Positions 1-5,951 of a stretch of 8,191 nt of DNA are shown piece after piece; position 1 is the stretch's first letter; each line of letters starts with the position of its first letter. The DNA lies in NCBI GenBank assembly GCA_903944755.1, contig CAJATB010000062.1:1-8191 (forward strand), in the 5' to 3' direction. This DNA is from an uncultured Bacteroidota bacterium (lineage in GTDB: Bacteria > Bacteroidota > Bacteroidia > Chitinophagales > Chitinophagaceae). The position numbers were made by a program, and so were the translations under genes. The notes under the pieces were generated by a model. The model ran no database searches and was not told where the DNA came from. It saw only the letters and a list, made by a program, of their open reading frames with translations.

Positions 1-990
1 GGCAAGGTCAATTTTATTTTTTGGTGGCTCAACTTTTGTCAAGTCCCAGCCGAAACATTTTTGTCCATATAATTTAGAATTCATTGCCCCCATTCTAGGG
101 CCAGGTGTGAAGCTGAATTGTTTATGCTGGATACTTGGGTGACCAATATAGGCAAATGCATGTTCAGTGCCACGGCCCTCACTCATTACGGTTCCTTCTA
201 CTAAACAAGTTGTAGCATACCAGTATATTGAATTCATATTTGGCAGGTTAGGGGAAGGGGCGACATCCAAGGTATACAGGGAGGTATGGTCGTAATTTTT
301 ATTGCGAATAATAGTAAGCGACCAATTTGAATTTTGTGTTGCCTTAGCGCTATCCATTTTCATCCAATGCTCACCTCTTGCCATTAATGCGTATTCCCCA
401 ATAGTCAGTCCATAAACACTTGGAATAGGGTTTCTTCCAACGCCACTTGTGAAAGGCGCTTCTAAAACAGGTCCGTCAATATAATGACCATTAGGATTTG
501 GACGGTCTAATATAATTAGCGGTTTATTATTAGCCATTGCGGCTTCCATAAAATATTGTAAGGAATAAATATAAGTATAGAATCGGGTACCTACATCTTG
601 CACATCAAATAATAATATATCAATGTCTAATAAGTCAGTAGCATCTGGGGCATTTTTTTTGCCATAAAGAGAAACTATTTTAATACCTGTTTTTGCATCT
701 ACTTCATCATTTACTTTTTCTCCAGCATCTGCTGTGCCTCTTAAGCCATGTTCAGGGGTGAATATTTTTTGAATTTTTATGCCACTAGCGGTTAAGGTGT
801 CAATTAAATGTTTACCATTAATAGTTGCTGTCTGATTGGTAAACAAGCCGACACGTTTATTTTGCAAAATTGGTAAGTATTGACTAGTTTGATACGCCCC
901 TGGAAGTATTGGTTGCTTGATTTGTGCTTTACTGTTTTGAGGAAAGCTAAGTAGCATAGTGGCAACAATACCAACGAATAATTTTTTCAT
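1..990 (-). CDS. namZ: Secreted DUF1343 / NamZ-like exo-beta-N-acetylmuramidase, C-terminus cut by window edge
   Basis: Open frame of 330 codons from the ATG at 988-990 to base 1 with no stop, so the 3' end lies outside the window; relatives are roughly 400 residues, so perhaps 70 are missing. Residues 1-22 form a Sec signal peptide (MKK, a hydrophobic core, then SKA before Q23). Family motifs follow in order: VGLFTNQT at 47-54, FTPEHGLRG at 77-85, DVQDVGTRFYTYIYS at 129-143, LDRPNPNG at 161-168, PSPNLPN at 245-251 and EGTVMSEGRGTEH at 265-277. Family knowledge: characterised DUF1343 members (Bacillus YbbC/NamZ, Tannerella NamZ) release MurNAc from the non-reducing end of peptidoglycan chains; Glu80 of the PEHG motif is my candidate for the catalytic acid. 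Inferred role: periplasmic or exported cell-wall recycling. It lies 61 bp downstream of nadE on the same strand with no visible terminator between them, so co-transcription is plausible. Family assignment is firm; the exact substrate is inferred. Confidence 0.9.
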   Translation of the reverse strand, partial: MKKLFVGIVATMLLSFPQNSKAQIKQPILPGAYQTSQYLPILQNKRVGLFTNQTATINGKHLIDTLTASGIKIQKIFTPEHGLRGTADAGEKVNDEVDAKTGIKIVSLYGKKNAPDATDLLDIDILLFDVQDVGTRFYTYIYSLQYFMEAAMANNKPLIILDRPNPNGHYIDGPVLEAPFTSGVGRNPIPSVYGLTIGEYALMARGEHWMKMDSAKATQNSNWSLTIIRNKNYDHTSLYTLDVAPSPNLPNMNSIYWYATTCLVEGTVMSEGRGTEHAFAYIGHPSIQHKQFSFTPGPRMGAMNSKLYGQKCFGWDLTKVEPPKNKIDLA

Positions 991-1051
991 AATATAAATG
1001 ATGTTGACACAATTTAATAAAAAATGGCAAGCTGTTGAATATAACCTAGGC

Positions 1052-2734
1052 TTAATTAAGGTATTTGCCCACAATAGGCATTCTTCTTCCTACACCAAAT
1101 GCCTTTGGAGAAATTCGAATTATTGGACAGAATTGGTTGCGCTTGTATTCGTTTGTATTTACCATTTTTAAGGTCCTGTCAACTAAGGAAGCATCAAAGC
1201 CTAACGCTTTGATGACTGCAGGGTCGGCACGTTTTTCAATATATTGAAACAATACTTGGTCTAATAATGCATAATCAGGCAAGCTATCACTATCCTTCTG
1301 GTCTGGCCTAAGTTCAGCACTCGGTGCTTTATCAATAATATTAAAAGGTATTATTGCTTCGTTCCTGTTTATGTACCTAGCAAGCGCATACACTTGCATT
1401 TTATAACAATCCCCTAAAACGCCCAAGCCGCCAGCCATATCGCCATACAAAGTACCGTAGCCTGTTGCGAGTTCGCTTTTATTTGAAGTGTTTAATAATA
1501 TGTAACCTAATTTATTAGCAATAGCCATAAGTATATTTCCTCTTGAACGACTTTGTATATTTTCTTCAGCCAGCGAAAACGGAAGTTCTTTGAAAATAGG
1601 TTTTAGGGTAGTTAAAAAACTTTCATACACTTCTTTAATTGGAATAATATCATAAGCATTTTGCAAGCGTTTGCTTAATTGAATAGCATCTTCTACAGAA
1701 TGTTCGGTAGAATAAGGGGAAGGCATTAAAATTGCATATACGTTTTCTTTGCCCAATGCTTCACACGCAATAGCTAAAGTTACTGCAGAATCAATTCCGC
1801 CAGATGAACCTATAATTGCTTTTTTAAAACCCATTTTAGTAAAATAATCTTTAACTCCTAGTACCAATGCTTTGTATACTTGATCAATATTTAATTCAGG
1901 TACCAATATTGCGGGATTCAATTCTTTATTGGGAACACGCTCCGCAGGCTCAAGGATAGGTTTGTTAATAGTGCCGTCCTCATTGCATTCAAATAATTCA
2001 ATTGCAGATTCGAATAAGGGTAATGCCCCACATAGGTTTGCGTCTTTATCAAAAACTAGCGAGCCGCCATCAAAAACTATTTCAGTTTGACTTCCAATGG
2101 CATTGCAATAAAATAAAGGCTTTTTATATTTTAATACATTTGCTTTAATAGTTGCTTTGCGGTCCTCGTCGTGCGTATAATCGAATGGAGAGGCACTTAA
2201 GTTTAATAAAATATCTGGTTGCTGTTCCATCATTTGATCCATTGGGCAAATGCGGTACAACGGGTTGTCGCCTAGGTTCCAAATATCTTCACATATGGTA
2301 ACTGCCAATTTCTTCCCTTTAAAATTTACCACTTTCCACGCTTCGGCTGGTTCGAAATACCTGTTTTCGTCAAACACGTCATAAGTAGGTAATAACGTTT
2401 TGTGTATTTCTGCAATTATTTTTTTCTCATATAAGAAGAAAGCTGCGTTATATAAATCTTTGCCTTTTTTATTTGGATTGCGCGCAGGGCTTCCAATTAA
2501 AACACCAATCGTATCTGCGGCTTCTTTAATAATATCAATACTTTCGTAGCATTTATTAATAAAGTCATTGAATTCGACAAAGTCTCTTGCAGGGTATCCG
2601 CAAACACTCATTTCACTAAATAAAATCAAATCAGCACCTTCTTTTTTAGCAGCGTTAATAGCTGATAACATTTGTTGGGTGTTCTGTTCAAAATTGCCAA
2701 TATGATAATTCTGTTGCGCGATACAAATTTTCAT
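1052..2734 (-). CDS. nadE: Glutamine-dependent NAD+ synthetase
   Basis: A 560-residue cytosolic enzyme catalysing the last step of NAD+ synthesis: amidation of nicotinic acid adenine dinucleotide, using ATP and ammonia released from glutamine. The N-terminal nitrilase-fold glutaminase domain (about 1-260) shows the Glu-Lys-Cys triad: Glu41 in LFSEMSVCGYP, Lys112 in HKTLLPTYDVFDE and Cys148 in VTICEDIWN. The C-terminal synthetase domain (about 280-560) has the ATP-pyrophosphatase P-loop GSSGGIDS at 309-316, ENIQSRSRG at 391-399 and the NKSELATGYGTLYGDMAGG block at 418-436. All key residues are present and the length is normal for the two-domain form. I start at the ATG at 2732-2734 because MKICIAQQNYHIGNF is the usual nitrilase-domain opening; the frame stays open for 67 more codons upstream (to 2935), but that stretch lies inside divergent gldB and matches nothing. 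The namZ-like gene follows on the same strand. Confidence 0.96.
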   Translation of the reverse strand: MKICIAQQNYHIGNFEQNTQQMLSAINAAKKEGADLILFSEMSVCGYPARDFVEFNDFINKCYESIDIIKEAADTIGVLIGSPARNPNKKGKDLYNAAFFLYEKKIIAEIHKTLLPTYDVFDENRYFEPAEAWKVVNFKGKKLAVTICEDIWNLGDNPLYRICPMDQMMEQQPDILLNLSASPFDYTHDEDRKATIKANVLKYKKPLFYCNAIGSQTEIVFDGGSLVFDKDANLCGALPLFESAIELFECNEDGTINKPILEPAERVPNKELNPAILVPELNIDQVYKALVLGVKDYFTKMGFKKAIIGSSGGIDSAVTLAIACEALGKENVYAILMPSPYSTEHSVEDAIQLSKRLQNAYDIIPIKEVYESFLTTLKPIFKELPFSLAEENIQSRSRGNILMAIANKLGYILLNTSNKSELATGYGTLYGDMAGGLGVLGDCYKMQVYALARYINRNEAIIPFNIIDKAPSAELRPDQKDSDSLPDYALLDQVLFQYIEKRADPAVIKALGFDASLVDRTLKMVNTNEYKRNQFCPIIRISPKAFGVGRRMPIVGKYLN

Positions 2735-2789
2735 GTGCCAAAGGTCGGGTTTTAACAGAAAAAACCTCGCTTTTTTTGTAATTTCGGGT
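2735..2789. promoter_or_regulatory. Short divergent intergenic region between nadE and gldB
   Basis: Only 55 bp separate the chosen nadE start (2734) from the chosen gldB start (2790), so both promoters must fit here or extend into the opposite gene. I see only imperfect TAnnTTTG matches: TAATTTCG at 2779-2786 on the plus strand, and GACCTTTG shortly before the nadE ATG on the minus strand. Neither has a good TTTG partner at the expected upstream spacing. No Shine-Dalgarno sequence precedes either start. The regulatory role is inferred from gene orientation alone. Confidence 0.4.
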
Positions 2790-3797
2790 ATGCGCACATT
2801 GCAATTTTTATGTTTTCCAATATTTTGTCTTGTTTTGGCTTGCAATAGTTCAAATGAAAATGCCCCTAAACAAGCCCCTGAGGTAGTTGTTACTATAGTG
2901 CCATTTATGGATGATTTTTTTACAATGGACACCATTCAAGTAGCAAAAAGTATTGAAAAATTATTTAAAAAGTATCCACTTTTTAGCGCTGATTATTTCA
3001 CCTACATCATAACGGCTCATCCTCAAAAAGACACTTTAGCTATTAAAGCTTTTTACAAAGCCTATATGCCAATTTATAAGGATGCAAAAAAAGTAAATGC
3101 GATAAATATTGCAATACCTAAAATGCAAGAGGCGTTTAATAGTTTACAGTACTATTTCCCAAATTACAAGCTTGAAAAAAAAATAATATTATTCTTAGGC
3201 CCTTTGGAAACCTATGGTAATATTATCACAAAAGAAGGGGTTGCAGTTGGCCTGCAATTATACTTAGGTGCAAATGCGCCTTGGTATTACTCAGAGCAAA
3301 TACAAACTATTTACCCTTCTTATATTAGTCGCCGTTTCGCCCCTGAATATATTGCAGTAAATAGTGTCCAAAATATAATTAATGATATTGTTCCGCTAAA
3401 TGTTGCTAGTGGCAACGTGCTACACCATATGATAGAGGAAGGTAAGCGACAGTATATTTTAAATAAATGTATTACTTCACTACCTGATACGGTATTAATG
3501 GGCTATACGGCAAAACAACTCGCTAGTTTAGAAAGCGAGGAATCCAATATATGGGCCTATTTTCTTAAACAAAACACTTTGTTTTCTAAGGATCCTAATG
3601 AGGTTAGGGCAGTGATGCAGGACTCACCTTATAGCGACTTGTTTGGAGAGGAATTGCCGGGGAATACAGGAAAATATATTGGATACAAAATTGTTACTGC
3701 TTGGATGGAAAAAAGGAAACAAAAAAATATTGAATTTGAGGTGCTGTTAAAAACGCCATCTACCATTATTTTTGAAAACGCAAAGTATAAGCCGTAA
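2790..3797 (+). CDS. gldB: GldB-family gliding motility lipoprotein
   Basis: A 335-residue predicted lipoprotein. Residues 1-17 are a hydrophobic type II signal peptide, with lipobox-like V-L-A-Cys ending at Cys18, followed by a Ser/Asn-rich tether. GldB-like features are dense in the C-terminal half: LHHMIEEGKRQYILNK at 211-226, GYTAKQLASLESEESNIW at 238-255, LFSKDPNEV near 264-272, GNTGKYIGYKIVTAWMEK at 291-308, and the family-type end, a TP-x(3)-IFENAKYKP tail at 322-335. In Flavobacterium johnsoniae GldB is an envelope lipoprotein required for gliding; its biochemical activity is not established, and homologues also occur in Bacteroidota not known to glide. I prefer the ATG at 2790 because it gives a compact signal peptide; the in-frame ATG at 2733 would add 19 residues and overlap the nadE start. 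It converges on apaG, 7 bp away. No gldC lies in this window. Confidence 0.88.
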   Translation: MRTLQFLCFPIFCLVLACNSSNENAPKQAPEVVVTIVPFMDDFFTMDTIQVAKSIEKLFKKYPLFSADYFTYIITAHPQKDTLAIKAFYKAYMPIYKDAKKVNAINIAIPKMQEAFNSLQYYFPNYKLEKKIILFLGPLETYGNIITKEGVAVGLQLYLGANAPWYYSEQIQTIYPSYISRRFAPEYIAVNSVQNIINDIVPLNVASGNVLHHMIEEGKRQYILNKCITSLPDTVLMGYTAKQLASLESEESNIWAYFLKQNTLFSKDPNEVRAVMQDSPYSDLFGEELPGNTGKYIGYKIVTAWMEKRKQKNIEFEVLLKTPSTIIFENAKYKP

Positions 3798-3804
3798 CCA
3801 ACAA

Positions 3805-4191
3805 TTAGTTGAGTTTAACTGGAGCAACCATTTTAAAAGCAGGAATGTTTACTTGAATTGAATCTTTGGTTTCAATATTTTCCATGGTATAATAGCCTTG
3901 CATTTTCCCGAGCTCGCTTTTTAAATGGCAACCACTTACATATTGATAGTGTTTGCCAGGTAAAATAATTGGCTGAACGCCTACAACCCCTTCTCCTTCC
4001 ACAATTCTTTGTTCGGTATTGCTGTCAAAAACCTCCCAATAACGTTTAAGTAATTTTACCGGGAATGTATTGTGGTTTTCAATAGTAATACGGTAGGCAA
4101 ACATGTATTCGTTTTGTAAAGGGTTGCTATAGTCCTTCTGGTAGAAAGTCTCAATACTCACTTCAACGCCTTCTGAAATTTTGGAAACCAT
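3805..4191 (-). CDS. apaG: ApaG domain protein (DUF525)
   Basis: A 128-residue single-domain protein covering the whole ApaG family length. The hallmark block is GEGVVGVQPIILPGKHYQY at 66-84, followed by SGCHLKSELGKMQGYYTM at 86-103, which parallels the GEGVVG-x-QP, SGC and GTMxGxYxM pattern of enterobacterial ApaG. Upstream, YRITIENHNTFPVKLLKRYWEV at 33-54 forms the first strands of the expected fibronectin-type-III-like beta sandwich. Function is poorly defined: enterobacterial mutants were linked to Co2+/Mg2+ resistance, and the fold suggests a binding or protein-interaction role. There is no signal peptide, so it is probably cytosolic. It is divergent from the isocitrate dehydrogenase gene and converges on gldB. 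The start at 4189-4191 is the only ATG that gives a family-length protein. Confidence 0.93.
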   Translation of the reverse strand: MVSKISEGVEVSIETFYQKDYSNPLQNEYMFAYRITIENHNTFPVKLLKRYWEVFDSNTEQRIVEGEGVVGVQPIILPGKHYQYVSGCHLKSELGKMQGYYTMENIETKDSIQVNIPAFKMVAPVKLN

Positions 4192-4234
4192 AACCGTGTA
4201 GTCTATTGGTATGCTTGCAGACGATACTGCAGGA

Positions 4235-4264
4235 TAAAAGTAGTCTAAAATAGAACCATTTAAA
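4235..4264 (-). promoter_or_regulatory. Weak candidate promoter for apaG
   Basis: Read on the minus strand, TACTTTTA (4242-4235) matches the Bacteroidota -7 consensus TAnnTTTG except at the last base. A TTTA (4264-4261) lies 18 bp upstream as a possible -33 element. The implied transcript would have a leader of about 40 nt before the apaG ATG. In AT-rich DNA such matches occur by chance, so this is tentative. Confidence 0.25.
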
Positions 4265-4282
4265 GAAAAAAAGGACCTATTT

Positions 4283-4314
4283 TTTTATTAGACCCCCTAA
4301 GTCGCGTAACTTTG
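4283..4314 (+). promoter_or_regulatory. Bacteroidota-type promoter for isocitrate dehydrogenase
   Basis: TAACTTTG at 4307-4314 is an exact match to the Bacteroidota sigma-ABfr -7 consensus TAnnTTTG. It sits in a locally GC-richer setting (gtcgcg before, cgcg after). TTTT at 4283-4286, the end of a seven-T run, is a 3-of-4 match to the -33 TTTG element with a 20-bp spacer. Transcription would begin near 4320 and leave a leader of about 55 nt before the ATG at 4374. That leader ends in an A-rich stretch without a Shine-Dalgarno sequence, as is usual in this phylum. Confidence 0.55.
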
Positions 4315-4373
4315 CGCGAACCAAAGTTTTATGTACCCATTTGGTGTTGTTTTACCCTAAAAAATAGTCAAAA

Positions 4374-5825
4374 ATGAAGATCGCAGTTGCAAAAGGAGAT
4401 GGAATCGGGCCAGAGATTATGGAAGCCGTTATGCATATTTTTAATACCGCACAAGTGCCTTTAACATATGAGTACGTAGACATGGGAAAATGGGTTTTTG
4501 ACAAGGGTTTCAGTAATGGCATGACGCCTGAAGCCAAAGCGACTATCGAGGCATTAGGGATTCTTTTTAAAGGCCCAATGGAAACGCCAAAGGGGAAGGG
4601 TGTTAAGAGTGTGAATGTTACTGCGAGAAAAACTTGGAATACCTACGCGAACGACAGAAAATTTCAAACATTGAGTGGAGTTGATACCGTTTTCAGTAAA
4701 GCAGGTATCTCAATTGATTTAACCATTGTTAGAGAAAATATAGAAGATACTTATGGTGGTATTGAACATATGCTAACACAGGACGTTGCATTAGGTCGTC
4801 GATTTATAACACGTCCGGGTAGTGAGCAGGTTATTCGATATGCATTTGAAATGGCGAAGAAAAAAGGAGCAAGAAGAATTACTTGTGGCCATAAAGCCAA
4901 TATCATGAAATTGACGGATGGTTTATTTTTAGAAGTATTTAAAGAAGTAGCAAAAGAATATCCTGAATTAAAAGCCGACGATATTATTGTGGATGATTTA
5001 TGTATGAAATTGGTAAGTCGTCCCGATTTATTCGATGTAATAGTATTAACGAATTTACAGGGTGATATTGTGAGTGATTTATGTGCTGGATTAGTTGGTG
5101 GGCTTGGTTTTGCGCCTTCCTCTAATATTGGCGACCATATTTCTATATTTGAAGCAGTGCACGGAACAGCGCCAGATATTACAGGAAAAAATATTGCAAA
5201 TCCTACTTCCCTTTTATTAAGTGGATTGAGTATGTTGCGTCATTTGGGTTTAATGGAGCAAGCAATTAAAATCGAAAATGCATTATTATATACATTGGAA
5301 TCGGGTGTACACACAGGAGACTTTGGAGACAAATCTATTCCTTCTGTAAACACGACCGTTTTTGCACAAGCAGTAATCGACAATTTTGGCAAACAACCAA
5401 AACACAACCCAAAACCATTGTTACCTAATTTTTATGTAACACCGACAAATTTTAAACTAACGATTCACCCAATGTTAGTGAGTGATTTAAACGATCAACA
5501 CAAAATAGTGGGTGTCGACTTTTTTATAGAAAGTGAAGAACAGCCTCAACTTATTGCCGATAAATGCCTAACACATACAAGTGATTTATTAAAGCTGGTG
5601 ACTATTACCAATCGTGGTACACAAGTTTGGCCGTCGGGTTCGATATTCACTAATTTGGTGAATCAGTATTATTGCCGATTTGAAACAGTGAACGACGCGC
5701 CCTTATCGCAGGACAATGTGATTGACTTATACCGAGCCTTAGCTAAGGATTTTAAGATTTGTTCTCTTGAAATTTTAAATATGTGGGCTGATAAAAAAGG
5801 CTACAGTTTGGCTCAAGGGCAGTAA
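4374..5825 (+). CDS. icd: Isocitrate dehydrogenase, Thermus-type with C-terminal extension, predicted NAD+-dependent
   Basis: A 483-residue TCA-cycle enzyme converting isocitrate to 2-oxoglutarate and CO2. The beta-decarboxylating dehydrogenase core spans about 1-340. GDGIGPE is at 8-14. Substrate residues are Ser79, Asn81 and Arg85 (KSVNVTARK), Arg95 and Arg120 (VREN). Catalytic Tyr127 is in DTYGGIEHM and Lys174 in HKANIMK. Metal-binding aspartates are Asp207 or Asp208, Asp231 and Asp235 (NLQGDIVSDL). The extra domain at about 378-483 contains VGVDFFIE at 379-386 and TNRGTQVWPSG at 412-422, which resembles the C-terminal extension of the Thermus thermophilus enzyme from memory. The cofactor loop HGTAPDITGKNIANP (263-277) places Asp268, Ile269 and Ala275 where E. 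coli NADP enzyme has Lys344, Tyr345 and Val351, so NAD+ is inferred. Isopropylmalate dehydrogenase is unlikely because of the length, the KSVNVTARK substrate loop and the extension. It has its own promoter and stands alone. Confidence 0.93.
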   Translation: MKIAVAKGDGIGPEIMEAVMHIFNTAQVPLTYEYVDMGKWVFDKGFSNGMTPEAKATIEALGILFKGPMETPKGKGVKSVNVTARKTWNTYANDRKFQTLSGVDTVFSKAGISIDLTIVRENIEDTYGGIEHMLTQDVALGRRFITRPGSEQVIRYAFEMAKKKGARRITCGHKANIMKLTDGLFLEVFKEVAKEYPELKADDIIVDDLCMKLVSRPDLFDVIVLTNLQGDIVSDLCAGLVGGLGFAPSSNIGDHISIFEAVHGTAPDITGKNIANPTSLLLSGLSMLRHLGLMEQAIKIENALLYTLESGVHTGDFGDKSIPSVNTTVFAQAVIDNFGKQPKHNPKPLLPNFYVTPTNFKLTIHPMLVSDLNDQHKIVGVDFFIESEEQPQLIADKCLTHTSDLLKLVTITNRGTQVWPSGSIFTNLVNQYYCRFETVNDAPLSQDNVIDLYRALAKDFKICSLEILNMWADKKGYSLAQGQ

Positions 5826-5836
5826 GTAATGAACGA

Positions 5837-5868
5837 TTTACGGAAATAGCCTTCATTTTGTACCTTTT
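5837..5868 (+). promoter_or_regulatory. Weak candidate promoter for the pyruvate dehydrogenase E2 gene
   Basis: TACCTTTT at 5861-5868 matches TAnnTTTG except at the final base, and TTTA at 5837-5840 stands 20 bp upstream, the same spacer as the promoter proposed for the isocitrate dehydrogenase gene. The leader would be about 75 nt and very AT-rich. The 126-bp gap before E2 and the absence of a strong terminator after the dehydrogenase leave open either read-through or an independent start. A second, poorer match is TAATTTCA at 5915-5922. Confidence 0.3.
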
Positions 5869-5951
5869 TGCTAGAAAATCAATTTTTCTGGTGGGAAAAA
5901 AAACAATTTTAGTGTAATTTCACACCTTAATTAATAAATAGCCTTTTACCT

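Noticed and set aside
211..260. A zinc-peptidase motif in GldB (HHMIEEG at protein residues 212-218)
   Set aside because: It lacks the HExxH arrangement, so no catalytic claim is supportable; positions here are residues, not bases.
1065..1247. 60-codon plus-strand frame opposite nadE
   Set aside because: It is fully antisense to the conserved C-terminus of NadE with no recognisable product.
2733..2789. 19-residue longer gldB beginning with MCQRSG
   Set aside because: It would put a long basic stretch ahead of the lipoprotein signal peptide and overlap the nadE start; the ATG at 2790 gives a compact signal peptide.
2735..2935. 67-codon upstream extension of the nadE frame
   Set aside because: It lies within divergent gldB, resembles no nitrilase or synthetase N-terminus, and MKICIAQQNY is the normal start of the family.
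3798..3811. CAAC-AATTA-GTTG hairpin between gldB and apaG
   Set aside because: It has only four base pairs and no T-tract, and the sequence overlaps the apaG stop.
4352..4537. 61-codon minus-strand frame over the start of the isocitrate dehydrogenase gene
   Set aside because: It is antisense to the conserved GDGIGPE region and has no family features.
5873..5889. AGAAAA / TTTTTCT inverted repeat after the isocitrate dehydrogenase gene as a terminator
   Set aside because: It is a short, purely A/T-biased stem with no following T-run, so not a credible terminator.
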